Source: Clostridiaceae bacterium AM27-36LB (GTDB lineage Bacteria > Bacillota > Clostridia > Lachnospirales > Lachnospiraceae). From it: DNA of 64,000 bases. Every line of letters starts with the position of its first letter. Position 1 is the first letter of the stretch. Below are positions 1-10,600 of this stretch, piece by piece. The position numbers and the translations under genes are program-made. The notes below the pieces were generated by a model, which worked only from the letters and a program-made list of their open reading frames with translations, had not been told where the DNA came from and did no database searches. Location of the stretch: the NCBI GenBank assembly GCA_003480725.1, contig QUJQ01000002.1, forward strand, positions 130,754-194,753, in the 5' to 3' direction.

Positions 1-1222
<1,222 letters not shown>

Positions 1223-1230
<8 letters not shown>

Positions 1231-1843
1231 TTTCGCCCATTTTCCTTCCTTGATAAAATTCATTATCACTTTTAGCCAACTCTGCAAAGACTTTCTCCAT
1301 GTCTATTGGCGGTAAATGTGCGGTAACTTCGTCCCAATCGATAATTTCATAATTGAAATGAAATTTATCGCCATTCTCTTTATAAGAGGTTTCTGCTACA
1401 GTACATAAAATCATGCATATTCTTCTAATATTCATTCTATATTCACGTTTCTGTTCATTTCCAAATCGAGTAATTGAACTGGAATCTAAATAAATATCAA
1501 ACGGTTTAGCTTTTTCAATAACCAACGAAAAATGATCTATTGGTTGATTGATTCGTAAACTATCATTTTTCATATTGGGATTTCCTTCATGTACCAATGA
1601 ACAGCGTAAACTATAAATTACCTCTCCTGACAAATACGGCATATCATCTTTGTCTTCTAGATTCTTTTCATATTTACCTGTTTCTTCGTCATACCATAAA
1701 ATATATCGTTTTCTGCTGCTTCGTTCAGTTGGATATGCGGCCTTACCACAGATGTCTGGCAATGTGAGTGCAGAACTTAATGCTACAAAATATAGTTCGT
1801 TTTCCAATGCCTTTCTTATGTCTTGAACCAGTCGAATTATCAT
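1223..1843 (-). CDS. Uncharacterised protein with HEPN-like RxxxxH motif, inside the hsd operon
   Basis: This 206-aa protein lies between hsdM and hsdS. Its ATG follows the hsdM stop directly (TAAATG), and its own stop overlaps the hsdS start by 8 bases, so all three genes form one translationally coupled operon. I do not recognise a named family with certainty. The segment LRCSLVHEG at about residues 79-87 contains an R-x4-H motif preceded by a predicted helix, which is the catalytic signature of HEPN RNases. The protein has no membrane segment or signal peptide. In other type I systems a HEPN anticodon nuclease (PrrC) is embedded in the hsd locus, so a guard or abortive-infection role is possible, but this is inference. 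It could also be a catalytically unrelated HEPN-fold protein. Confidence 0.6.
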
Positions 1844-3406
1844 TTACACCTCGATTTCTGCGATGATCTTATCAATCTCATCACGGAGCACCTGCTCACG
1901 AGCAACAATTTCCTTAATTTCTGCATTCAGCTTCACAATATCAATTTTCTCTCTGGTATCTTCGGCTTCGACATAAGTGGATACAGACAAATTATAATCA
2001 TTGTCGAATACTTCCTCATAACTTGCCAGATGTGCAAAATGTTCTACTTCTTCACGCTTAGCAAACACATCCACAATACGGTCAATATTCTCTGGTGTCA
2101 GCTTATTATTGTTGGTAACCTTCACACACTCACTTGTGGCATCAACAAACAGTGTCTTGTTATCTGCTTTGTTCTTTTTCATTACCATGATACAGGTTGC
2201 TATGGATGTACCAAAGAACAGATTACTCGGCAACTGAATAACACAATCCACGTAGTTGTTGTCTACCAAATATTTACGGATTTTCTGCTCTGCACCGCCA
2301 CGGTACATAATTCCAGGAAAACATACAATGGCAGCCGTTCCGTTAGACGCAAGCCATGACAGGCTGTGCATAATAAATGCCATATCCGCTTTGCTCTTAG
2401 GTGCCAGAACTCCAGCCGGAGCAAAACGAGGGTCGTTGATAAGCAATGGATTTTCGTCTCCCGCCCACTTGATAGAGTATGGCGGATTAGACACGATCAA
2501 CTCAAATGGCTCATCATCCCAGTGCTGTGGACTGAGCAATGTATCTTCACAGGCTATATCAAATTTATCAAATCCCACATCATGTAGGAACATATTAATA
2601 CGGCACAGGTTGTAAGTTGTAATGTTAATCTCCTGTCCATAAAAACCATTACGGATAGCATCCTTTCCCAGAATTTTCTCAGCTTTCAAAAGCAATGAAC
2701 CCGAACCACAAGCCGGATCATATACTTTATTAATTTCTGTTTTCCCTACAGTTCCAAGACGTGTGAGCAGTTCGGACACATCTGCAGGAGTAAAGAACTC
2801 TCCACCAGATTTTCCGGCATTCGATGCATACATGGTCATAAGGTACTCATATGCATCACCAAAGGCGTCAATAGAATGATCTTTCACATCTCCCAGATTC
2901 ATTTCGCCTACGCCATTCAACAGTTTTACAAGTTTTTCATTACGCTTTGCAACGGTAGAACCCAATTTATTGCTGTTTACATCATAGTCATCAAACAGTC
3001 CGGCAAAGTCGCTCTCTGCCTCACTGCCTTTCGCTGATTCCTCGATGTGACGGAACACACGCTCCAATGTTTCATTTAAGTTTTCATCATTCGCAGCATT
3101 GGCACGAACATTACAGAAAAGTTCGCTTGGAAGAATAAAGAATCCCTTCTCCTCTACCAGTCCTTCTCTTGCTTCTTCTGCATCCTTATCCGGCATTTTT
3201 GCAAAGTCAAAATCAGTGTTACCTGCATCCATCTCACCGCTGTTTATGTAATTACACAGATTTTCGGAAATATAACGATAGAACATCGTGCCAAGAACAT
3301 AATTTTTAAAGTCCCAACCGTCGACTGCTCCACGCAGTTCATCTGCAATCGCCCATATTGCACGGTGCAGTTCATCACGTTCCTGTTCCTTTTTGGTATC
3401 AACCAT
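1844..3406 (-). CDS. hsdM: Type I restriction-modification DNA methyltransferase HsdM
   Basis: This is an N6-adenine methyltransferase subunit. From the preferred start it is 520 aa. That ATG at 3406 has a GGAGG eight bases upstream; an ATG 18 codons earlier lacks such a site. The N-terminal helical HsdM domain (about residues 8-160) is followed by the methylase core. SAM-binding motif I (DPACGSG) is at about 230-236 and catalytic motif IV (NPPY) at about 307-310, typical of the gamma class. The C-terminus is a coiled coil that would pack against HsdS. The gene runs without a gap into the 206-aa HEPN-like gene and then hsdS. The length is normal for the family and no damage is visible. Confidence 0.95.
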   Translation of the reverse strand: MVDTKKEQERDELHRAIWAIADELRGAVDGWDFKNYVLGTMFYRYISENLCNYINSGEMDAGNTDFDFAKMPDKDAEEAREGLVEEKGFFILPSELFCNVRANAANDENLNETLERVFRHIEESAKGSEAESDFAGLFDDYDVNSNKLGSTVAKRNEKLVKLLNGVGEMNLGDVKDHSIDAFGDAYEYLMTMYASNAGKSGGEFFTPADVSELLTRLGTVGKTEINKVYDPACGSGSLLLKAEKILGKDAIRNGFYGQEINITTYNLCRINMFLHDVGFDKFDIACEDTLLSPQHWDDEPFELIVSNPPYSIKWAGDENPLLINDPRFAPAGVLAPKSKADMAFIMHSLSWLASNGTAAIVCFPGIMYRGGAEQKIRKYLVDNNYVDCVIQLPSNLFFGTSIATCIMVMKKNKADNKTLFVDATSECVKVTNNNKLTPENIDRIVDVFAKREEVEHFAHLASYEEVFDNDYNLSVSTYVEAEDTREKIDIVKLNAEIKEIVAREQVLRDEIDKIIAEIEV

Positions 3407-3502
3407 TCTCTTTTCCTCCGTTATTCTCTGGTACAAATTCCAGAATATCGTCAATGTCATAGTTTTAACCTTATCCAGTAAAGCAATTGTATAATACCAT
3501 AT

Positions 3503-3530
3503 AAATTGTGCAACACTTGTTGCACAATTT
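3503..3530 (-). promoter_or_regulatory. Perfect 13-bp inverted repeat (probable operator) upstream of hsdM
   Basis: AAATTGTGCAACA is followed after 2 bases by its exact reverse complement. It lies about 100 bases upstream of the hsdM start in an otherwise gene-free stretch (3407-3749). Read on the minus strand, one repeat arm contains a possible -35 (TTGTGC) 17 bases from TTATAT, so the palindrome overlaps a plausible promoter. There is no T-run after it, so an operator for a dimeric regulator fits better than a terminator. The remainder of this gap holds the terminator of the nhaC gene and nothing else I can support. Confidence 0.6.
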
Positions 3531-3671
3531 CTCTATTATAAAGAACTGGTGGTAAACTTCGACATGTACTTCAAATTCTGAATAGAATCGTCAAGAATAT
3601 CTTATCTTACTCGATGTTATTTATTATACCATGAATAACAGATTCTTTGGAGTCTACTTTTTTCATATGAG

Positions 3672-3716
3672 CAAAAAAAAGAGCCATCGCTCCATAGATG
3701 TTTGCTCATCTATTTT
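3672..3716 (-). terminator. Rho-independent terminator after the nhaC/lysW gene
   Basis: On the minus strand, a stem (ATAGATG / CATCTAT, 6-base loop) is followed by a short GAGC/GCTC stem and then eight T residues, about 35-75 bases after the stop codon of the transporter gene. The stem next to the T-run is short, so strength is uncertain. Confidence 0.6.
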
Positions 3717-3749
3717 GCAACAGCTCTCTGTCTTTTTATTATGTAATTC

Positions 3750-5264
3750 TTATGCCTCTGTACGTTTTTTCATGAACAACAGATATCCCAGTGTGAGTAC
3801 CACACCAACCGGCAGTGAGATCCATGCGGACTGCACAAATCCTGCCACGATGTAGGTGATAAAGGAAATGGCTGCCACACTGACTGCATACGGCAGTTGT
3901 GTGGATACATGATTTACATGATTACACTGCGCTCCTGCAGATGCCATAATGGTCGTATCAGAGATTGGTGAACAGTGGTCTCCGCAGACAGCTCCTGCCA
4001 TGCAGGCAGAGATTGCAATGGTCATCAGTGTCGGGTTGGTTGCCTGGAATGCGTCTACAACGATCGGGATCAGGATTCCGAAAGTTCCCCAGGAAGTTCC
4101 GGTTGCAAATGCCAGCAGGCATCCAACTACAAAGATAATAGCCGGAAGCAGATTTACAATACCTGCTGCGCTTCCCTTGATCAGAGCAGCTACGAACTCT
4201 GCAGCTCCCAGGCTGTCGGTCATGGATTTCAGAGTCCATGCAAAAGTCAGGATCATGATAGCCGGTACCATAGCTTTGAAGCCCTCCGGGATACAATCCA
4301 TACACTCTTTGAATCCAAGTACTCTGCGGCTTACATACAGAAGAATGGTGATCACCAGTGCAAATGCACTTCCGATTGCAAGACCTACAGATGCATCACT
4401 GTTGGAGAATGCAGTTACAAAATCTGCACCCTCAAAGAATCCACCGGTATAGATCATACCGATGACGCAGCAGATGATCAGTGCAATGATCGGGATCAGC
4501 AGATCCTTGACTGTACCTTTTCCTGTGTCTTCCAACTCGGTTGCTTCTCCATAAGGACGGTCCGGTGTGGTGAACAGATCGCCTTTTTTCGCATTGTCCT
4601 CATGAACCTTCATGGAGCCAAAATCAATATTCAGCACTGCAATGGTGATCATCATCACGATGGTGAGCAGTGCATAGAAGTTATACGGGATTGCACTGAT
4701 GAACAGTGACAGTCCATCTTCTCCCTCGACAAAACCAGTAACGGCAGCTGCCCAGGAGGAGATCGGTGCAATGATACAGATCGGTGCTGCAGTCGCATCG
4801 ATCAGATATGCCAGCTTTGCACGGGAAATATTATGCTTGTCTGTCACCGGACGCATAACACTTCCAACGGTCAGGCAGTTAAAATAATCATCAATAAAGA
4901 TCAGAACACCAAGCGCAACGGTTGCAAGCTGTGCACCTGTACGTGTTTTGATATGGTCACTTGCCCAGCGGCCAAATGCTGCTGATCCACCAGCCTTGTT
5001 CATAAGACATACAATGGCTCCCAGAATGATCAGGAACACAAGGATACCCACATTGTAGCTGTCGGACAATACTCCAATGATTCCATCCTCAAAGATATGA
5101 ACGATGGTTCCCTCAAAACTGAATCCTGAATAGAACAGACCTCCAACCAGAATTCCAACAAACAGCGAAGAATACACCTCTTTCGTGATCAACGCAAGAA
5201 CGATTGCCACAACTGGCGGTATCAGCGCCCAGAATGTGGCATACATAGCAGGTACATATTCCAT
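3750..5264 (-). CDS. nhaC: NhaC-family antiporter, probable lysine transporter (LysW type)
   Basis: This 504-aa polytopic membrane protein has roughly a dozen hydrophobic helices. It has features of the NhaC family, such as the segment with FIDDYFNCLTVGS at about residues 125-137 and the conserved GDHCSPISDTT near residue 430. Family members exchange Na+ for H+ or for organic substrates. The leader upstream is a lysine riboswitch with its own terminator. NhaC-like proteins under lysine riboswitches have been proposed as lysine transporters (LysW), so lysine import is the best guess. It stands alone, with a terminator downstream. A generic Na+/H+ antiporter is the alternative. Confidence 0.88.
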   Translation of the reverse strand: MEYVPAMYATFWALIPPVVAIVLALITKEVYSSLFVGILVGGLFYSGFSFEGTIVHIFEDGIIGVLSDSYNVGILVFLIILGAIVCLMNKAGGSAAFGRWASDHIKTRTGAQLATVALGVLIFIDDYFNCLTVGSVMRPVTDKHNISRAKLAYLIDATAAPICIIAPISSWAAAVTGFVEGEDGLSLFISAIPYNFYALLTIVMMITIAVLNIDFGSMKVHEDNAKKGDLFTTPDRPYGEATELEDTGKGTVKDLLIPIIALIICCVIGMIYTGGFFEGADFVTAFSNSDASVGLAIGSAFALVITILLYVSRRVLGFKECMDCIPEGFKAMVPAIMILTFAWTLKSMTDSLGAAEFVAALIKGSAAGIVNLLPAIIFVVGCLLAFATGTSWGTFGILIPIVVDAFQATNPTLMTIAISACMAGAVCGDHCSPISDTTIMASAGAQCNHVNHVSTQLPYAVSVAAISFITYIVAGFVQSAWISLPVGVVLTLGYLLFMKKRTEA

Positions 5265-5323
5265 GATAAAAATCTCCCTTCTTTTGCAAATACGATAGAG
5301 CCCGGACCAAACGGTTTATAGCA

Positions 5324-5363
5324 TAAAAAAACCATGAACACAACGACTGGTTGCATCCATGGT
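5324..5363 (-). terminator. Regulated terminator of the lysine riboswitch
   Basis: On the minus strand, ACCATG ... CATGGT with an inner TGCAAC/GTTGTG pairing forms a long hairpin followed directly by seven T residues. It lies between the lysine aptamer and the transporter start. It would form when lysine is bound, stopping transcription before the gene. Confidence 0.88.
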
Positions 5364-5386
5364 CTCTTCTTATTATGTCCGACCAA

Positions 5387-5548
5387 TGATAGCGCTCCAC
5401 AGCCCTGTGACAGTCTGACGCATATTCTGCGGCAGCCCAGGAACCCTTCTCTCGGAATATCCAGATTCCTTCGGCAGTCTCCCCTTTCCATGTCAGCCGT
5501 TTCCGACCGTATACTGACATCTACTCATGAAGCCTGCGCCTCTATCAT
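5387..5548 (-). promoter_or_regulatory. Lysine riboswitch (L box)
   Basis: The leader of the NhaC-family gene matches the L-box aptamer. On the minus strand it has GATAGAGGCGC at the 5' end, then TTCATGAGTA, then AAAGGGGAG followed by GCCGAAGG, and finally CTGTCACAGGGCTGTGGAG closing with CTATCAT. The two ends (ATGATAG / CTATCAT) pair to form P1. These elements match the Bacillus subtilis lysC leader in order and spacing. A terminator hairpin follows. High lysine would therefore switch the transporter off, which supports lysine as its substrate. Confidence 0.95.
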
Positions 5549-5569
5549 TTTTACATTTATTTCTTTGCT

Positions 5570-5598
5570 ATCCTATCACGAAATACCTATAAGGGCAA
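5570..5598 (-). promoter_or_regulatory. Probable sigma-A promoter of the lysine riboswitch leader
   Basis: On the minus strand TTGCCC is followed after 17 bases by TAGGAT, about 20-25 bases before the first conserved base of the lysine aptamer. The -35 lies in the loop of the hairpin at 5581-5607. Confidence 0.5.
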
Positions 5599-5607
5599 TA
5601 GGTATTT
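5581..5607 (-). terminator. AT-rich perfect hairpin after the gamma-carbonic anhydrase gene
   Basis: AAATACCTAT and ATAGGTATTT form a perfect 10-bp stem around a 7-base loop, starting three bases after the stop codon of the upstream operon. Only a short T-run is present and the stem is AT-rich, so it is a weak terminator or an RNA 3'-end stabiliser. The next promoter overlaps it. Confidence 0.5.
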
Positions 5608-5609
5608 AA

Positions 5610-6095
5610 CTAATTATTCAGATCTTTACTCTCTTTTATATAATTTGCTGCATTTTTCAGGTTTGCTGTCAGTTCTTCTTCCGTCAGCATCCTTCTAAAT
5701 TTGGCAGGATTTCCCATATAGAGAGCTCCGTCCGGCACTACCGTATTCTGGGGCACAAGTGCGCCCGCTGCGATCATACTTCCCTTTCCGATCACAGCAC
5801 CGTTCAGCACAATGGCTCCCATGCCAATCAAAGTCTGATCCTTGATCGTACATCCATGAAGGATTGCTCCATGGCCTATCGTCACATTTTTCCCAATAGC
5901 CAGGGACGCATCTGCATCCACATGCAGCACTGCCAGATCCTGAATATTCGTTCCTTCACCAATACTGATTGAATTAACATCCCCTCGGATCACTGCATTG
6001 TACCAGATACTTACATCCTTCTCAATCGTCACATCGCCAAGTACAACAGCTCCGTCTGCCACCACTGCCTGTTCATCTATCCGTGGTTTCTTCAT
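5610..6095 (-). CDS. Gamma-carbonic anhydrase family protein (left-handed beta-helix)
   Basis: This 161-aa protein is almost entirely hexapeptide repeats of the [LIV]-G-x4 type, which fold as a left-handed beta-helix and form trimers. Histidines in the segments around LHVDAD and IGHGAILHG match the three zinc ligands of the gamma-carbonic anhydrase / YrdA / PaaY group. The conserved IRGD is also present near residue 37. Many members have no shown anhydrase activity, so the reaction is uncertain. It is the last gene of a three-gene operon with the Spx/ArsC-like and Nif11-like genes, at gaps of 15-18 bases. The ATG at 6095 follows AAAGGAGAGA. Confidence 0.9.
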   Translation of the reverse strand: MKKPRIDEQAVVADGAVVLGDVTIEKDVSIWYNAVIRGDVNSISIGEGTNIQDLAVLHVDADASLAIGKNVTIGHGAILHGCTIKDQTLIGMGAIVLNGAVIGKGSMIAAGALVPQNTVVPDGALYMGNPAKFRRMLTEEELTANLKNAANYIKESKDLNN

Positions 6096-6113
6096 CGGTC
6101 TTCTCTCCTTTAC

Positions 6114-6392
6114 TTACAGACCCGCAAAAAACAGCTCATAATAATCATCTTCACCTTCCAGCATGGGAGAATTCTCTCCGCCGCCGTTGGTGCTCCGGCG
6201 CATGGCCGCATAGGCTTCTTCTCCTGCGGTGATCAGATCCATCTCATAGATCTCATATCCAAGCTCCCGGCATTTCTTACAGAACGCGGCATAGGGCTGT
6301 GCTTCCTTCCTGGTGGCAAGCAGTTCTTCACGAAGTGTGGAATCATTGTGCGCCTTCTGCTTTAATTCATCCAACATCTCTGCAATTCCCAT
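6114..6392 (-). CDS. Small Nif11-like protein
   Basis: This 92-aa protein has an N-terminal half (a helix with DSTLREELLA, then a second helix ending in CRELGYEIYEMDL) resembling the Nif11 leader-peptide domain. A Gly-rich stretch (NGGGEN) at about residues 69-74 is followed by a short acidic-aromatic tail. Nif11 domains often serve as leaders of ribosomally made, modified peptides, with the cut after a double glycine. No modification enzyme or peptide exporter is nearby, and the tail has no Cys, so the match may reflect only the shared fold. It sits mid-operon between the Spx-like and carbonic anhydrase-like genes. Confidence 0.55.
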   Translation of the reverse strand: MGIAEMLDELKQKAHNDSTLREELLATRKEAQPYAAFCKKCRELGYEIYEMDLITAGEEAYAAMRRSTNGGGENSPMLEGEDDYYELFFAGL

Positions 6393-6407
6393 AAATTTTC
6401 GCCTCCT

Positions 6408-6764
6408 TTATTTGATGCCAAGTGCCTCCGCCCAGGTGCTCTCCTTAAATCCGGTCAGCACAAAACCATCCCCCACCAGAACCGGTCGTTTCACCAGCAT
6501 ACCGTCCGTTGCCAGCAATGCATACTGCTCTTCTTCTGACATTTGCGGCAGTTTGTCCTTTAACTGCATTTCTTTGTAGAGCATTCCGCTGGTATTAAAA
6601 AATTTTTTCAACGGAAATCCACTTTTCTCATGCCAGGCTTTCAATTCCTCCGCACTGGGATTCTGCTCTTTAATATGACGGTCTTCATAAGCGATTCCGT
6701 GATCATCCAGCCATTTTTTCGCTTTCTGACAAGTACTGCATTTTGGATATTCTAAAAATAACAT
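6408..6764 (-). CDS. Spx/MgsR/ArsC-family thioredoxin-fold protein
   Basis: This 118-aa protein has the family's N-terminal CxxC (YPKCSTCQKAKKWL, Cys at residues 9 and 12) and the typical C-terminal RPVLV-GFVLTGF segment. Members are either arsenate-reductase-like or Spx-type proteins that bind RNA polymerase under thiol stress. The motif alone cannot decide between these, and no arsenic-resistance genes are near. It is the first gene of an operon with the Nif11-like and carbonic anhydrase-like genes, behind a promoter that holds a perfect palindrome. RBS AGGAGG is placed well. Confidence 0.88.
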   Translation of the reverse strand: MLFLEYPKCSTCQKAKKWLDDHGIAYEDRHIKEQNPSAEELKAWHEKSGFPLKKFFNTSGMLYKEMQLKDKLPQMSEEEQYALLATDGMLVKRPVLVGDGFVLTGFKESTWAEALGIK

Positions 6765-6796
6765 ACTGTATCCTCCTGTCCCTTCATTTAATATAT

Positions 6797-6824
6797 ATTT
6801 TAGTTTAAAATAATTATTTTACAA
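6797..6824 (-). promoter_or_regulatory. Promoter with 16-bp palindrome upstream of the Spx-like gene
   Basis: On the minus strand TTGTAA and TAAAAT are 16 bases apart. The spacer contains the perfect palindrome TAAAATAATTATTTTA (6806-6821). The palindrome overlaps the -35 edge and is placed as an operator would be. It resembles AT-rich Fur/PerR-type boxes, but that identification is only a guess. Confidence 0.45.
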
Positions 6825-6866
6825 AAAACAACACATGCCCCAAAGCCAATAATAACAAATATCTGA

Positions 6867-7532
6867 TTACCATTTCTTATTTCCTAATCTTCGTATTGCT
6901 TCATCAATAACTTCCATTGTTCTTTGGTAAATGATATACTTTCCATCCGCCAGTCTCCTTGCAACCGTTGACTGAGTTATATCCATTCTTTCAGCGCACA
7001 TTTCCTGACTTCCTTGGTGAATCATCATATCCCATATTGTATAACGTTGTTTCTCTGTCCAGCTATCTTCAATTATTTTCAAAAGTGAAAACATCGCATT
7101 TATTTCTTCTGTTTCAAAACATTTTTTTTCATACACAGAAATCTGAATATCTGCCGCCTGCTTCTTCAACTTTTTTTCCTGTTCACGCAGAAATTCTATC
7201 ATCTCACGTGCTGCATAAAAAGCTGGTCCATCCGCGCCAATCGCTGCTTCGTGATTAATCAACGTAAATACATTCCCTATTCCAACACCAAACCGAAGTT
7301 TAATTAGATATATTTCTCTTTGAATATATTTGATTATTTCTAATATGGGAGCCGTTATCTCAAGTAACCCCTGAAACTCATCTCCCAACGTTATCAAAAA
7401 TTTGGCAGAAATATCGTTATTATAAATGGAATTCACGTTATCCAGAATCTTTTTTAATTTTTCCTGTATCTCACAACGATTTTCAATTTTTTTAGATCTT
7501 TTGATATCTCCTATAATCGCATAATACTGCAT
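6867..7532 (-). CDS. satD: SatD-family protein with C-terminal helix-turn-helix
   Basis: This 221-aa protein starts YYAIIGDIKRSKKI, the typical SatD opening, and carries the conserved FLITLGDEFQGLL and FGVGIG segments. The C-terminal 60 residues look like a helix-turn-helix (MDITQSTVARRLADG). SatD proteins in streptococci were linked to acid and stress tolerance, but their molecular role is unknown. The nucleotide-binding-like N-terminus joined to a DNA-binding end suggests a ligand-responsive regulator (inference). It is a single gene, lower in GC than its neighbours, with a pair of inverted repeats upstream. Confidence 0.85.
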   Translation of the reverse strand: MQYYAIIGDIKRSKKIENRCEIQEKLKKILDNVNSIYNNDISAKFLITLGDEFQGLLEITAPILEIIKYIQREIYLIKLRFGVGIGNVFTLINHEAAIGADGPAFYAAREMIEFLREQEKKLKKQAADIQISVYEKKCFETEEINAMFSLLKIIEDSWTEKQRYTIWDMMIHQGSQEMCAERMDITQSTVARRLADGKYIIYQRTMEVIDEAIRRLGNKKW

Positions 7533-7549
7533 ACCCCATCACCTCTCTT

Positions 7550-7604
7550 AAATTATGCGCTTTTTCTGCATATTTTGAAATCAGGCAGAATACACGCATA
7601 ATTT
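7550..7604 (-). promoter_or_regulatory. Widely spaced inverted repeats upstream of satD
   Basis: AAATTATGCG (7550-7559) and its exact reverse complement CGCATAATTT (7595-7604) flank a 35-base interval just upstream of the satD ribosome binding site. The second arm is part of a local palindrome, GCATAATTTATGC. The SatD protein has its own helix-turn-helix, so autoregulation through these sites is possible. Confidence 0.4.
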
Positions 7605-7623
7605 ATGCTACTAAAATGATTAT

Positions 7624-10600
7624 TTACACATCTGTCTCAATGGTGATCTGACTTCCATCCCGGAGCTTTTTCACTTTGATCTGCTGTGGAATATTTTCTT
7701 TCAGTTCTTCCCGGTGACTGATGATTCCCACCAGCTTATTGGTTCCGGACAGATTGATCAGTGCATCCATGGCATCTTCCATGGACTTTCGATCCAGTGT
7801 TCCGAATCCTTCATCCACAAACAGAGCATCCATCTGAATACCGCCCAGATTAGAAGAGACCGTATCTGACAGCCCCAGTGCCAGACTTAAAGAAGCCTTA
7901 AAGCTCTCGCCACCGGAGAGATTCCCCACTGGCCGCCGGTGTCCGGTATAGTTATCCAGTACTTCCAGATCCAGAAAGCTGTTGATCTTCTTTCCGATAG
8001 AATCCCTCTGTCTGTACAGTTCATACTGCCCACCACTCATAGGAAGGAGCCGCCGGTTTGCCGCCGCAATGATTCCGTCAAAACCTGCCGCCTGTATATA
8101 CTGCTCCAGCGTGATCTTGCCGTTGCCTGTAGTTCCTTTTACAAGGGTATACAATCTCCGGGATATGCTATATTCCTTTGATGCTTTCTCAAAGGTGCTT
8201 CTCTGAGAAAGAATATTGGTCTGTTTTTCAGAATTATTGGCGATCCTGTTACGGATCATATTCACTGCTTCCCGACATGTCTTTACCGTCTGCTCCTGTA
8301 ACGTACACATTTCGCTCAGAGCCTGTGCATCCACCGGCTGTCTTCCCTCTGCATCCTTTTCCGCCTGGGAAAGCTGTGTTTGATTGGTAGCCACTGCCTG
8401 TCTGTAATCTGTGATCTGATCTTCCGTTTTCTTAAGGGCTGCTTCTGTTACCACAAACGGAAGCAGTTCCTCCACAGACTGAAACTTCTGTTTTTCCAGT
8501 ACACTTTCAAGGGCAGCCTTTGCTTTCACTTCATCTTCTTTTTGTGCACCCAAAGTTCTGGCAAGAGTCTCCAGTGATGCCTGTAGGGCAGTTACTTTCT
8601 CATCCGCATCTTTCTGCGCCTGCAGTGCCTGCTGAATATGAGTACCTATCTGCTGTACCTCATCTGCAGAGTCTGTGCAGACCTTTTCCGCTTCTTTCCA
8701 GGTATCAAAGCTCAGTTCACTTAAGGAACTGAACATGGTCTTCGCTTCAATCAGACTGCTTTCTGTTTCCTGTTTTCTGATCGTAAGCGTTTTTCTGTCA
8801 TCTGCCAGTCTTTTGCTCTCCTCTTCTGCCTTTGCAAGATCCTTCTCCGCCTTTTCCAATACCATACAGTCTGCCTGCAGAATAAGCAGTCGTTCCTGAT
8901 TTGCTTTTTTCTCATAGAGAAGCGTCTTATATGCCTCTTGCAGACACACCAACAGTTCGTCCAGAGATTCTATTTCTGGATGATGTTCTGTCCCTGCCCG
9001 TCTCAGGCAGGTCATGCCATCCACTTGCAACTGCTTTTCCAGCACTTCCAGAGCAGTCTTTGCTTTTTCTGCCTCCGTATTTGCCTGATCCTTCTGCTCC
9101 TGAAGCGTGGACTCCCGGCTCTCATATTTTTCAAGCTCTTCTTCTGTAATGAATCGTTCTGGAAGAGATGCCAGTTCCGGATGATGCACAGAACCACAGA
9201 CCGGGCACTTCTGACCTTCCTCCAGGTCTTTTGCCAGAATTCCCGCCCGACAATTTTCCAGAATTCGTTCTGCTTCCATACGCTTTTCCCGGATAGCTTC
9301 ATACTTTTCCCGGGCTTTCAGAAATACCTGCTGTTTTTCAGCGAGCTTTCTTTTCCCCGCAGTTCTGTCCGATACCCGCTTTTCCAGGATCACGCGAATA
9401 TTCTCTGCCAGCTCTTCCAGCTTCTCTCCCTGGTTTCGGATCTCCTGCATCTCTGTCGGTCTGTTTTTTAACTCTGCCACAGTTTCCTTCAGATTCTGCA
9501 TGCTTTCTTCCAACTTTTTTTCCGCTGTATCATAACTTGTTTCTTTTTCTGCAAGTATCTTTTGATCGTTTGTCAATGCGGCAACTTTTTCTTTTAACTG
9601 TTCCCTCTGCTGATATTTCTGCTCCTCCGCATTGATTTTATCAATTTTTTTCTGCAGTTCCTCTGCTCTGCCTCTTTTTTCTTCTGCCAGTGCAGACTGC
9701 TCCGCTGCCTCTTTTGCCGTCTTCTCCGCAGCCAGAAGGCTCTGCTGCTTATTTTCAATCTCTTTTTCCGTATAGATCACAGCATCTGCTTTTGATTTCC
9801 ATGCAAGATATACTGGATGCACTTCCCGGGTGGCTGTTTTCTGCCTGTCCAGCAGATCTGTGGCATCTTTGATCTTCTGCCCTCTGGCCACAAGTTCTGC
9901 TCTTTCCTTCTGAAGATGCAGCAACCGGTCAATAAACTCGTTATTGGTCTGAGCCGTTGCCAGCGCCTCCTGTCTGGAACGAAGAATGCCCTCCGCTTGT
10001 TCCAGCCGATCTTTTTCCACTTCCAGATTTTCCTGATCAGACTGTATCAGACGCTCCAACAATTCCAGCAGCTCCTCCAGATTCCACGCACTGCCAGACT
10101 CTCTGGCTCTGTCCTTAAGCTCTGTCAGTTCTTCTGACAACACATCTGTCGTTGATGCTGACACATCCCCAAAGTACTGAACAATGCTGTCCTCTGTCTT
10201 ACGCCTGATCGCATAGCTTGCATCCATCCGGTCTTTTAACTTGTACTCGATATTCTTATAGCCATCTGTCAGGAAAATGGTCCGCAGGATCTCCGTCCGC
10301 TGTTCCGTCTTCGCATTGAGCAGATCCCGAAATTCCCCCTGAGCGATCATGGCAATCTGCTTGAACTGTTTTTCATCAATATGGAGCAGGTCCTTCACCG
10401 CAAGATTCACCTGGGTAAGCCCCTCAACAGGAGCCTTCCCTTCTTCGTAAAATACTGCTTTTTCCTTCTCCGTGATCACACCGGTTCCCCGCTGCTTTTT
10501 TCTTTCATAAGAAGGCTGCCGCCAGATGTGGTAATTTTTTCCCTGGTGAGAAAAGTAGAAATCTACATAACTCTCTGCTGTATCGCTGGCATATTCGCTT

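Noticed and set aside
3975..4709. Plus-strand 244-aa frame opposite the transporter gene
   Set aside because: Cys/His-rich antisense shadow of the NhaC-family gene.
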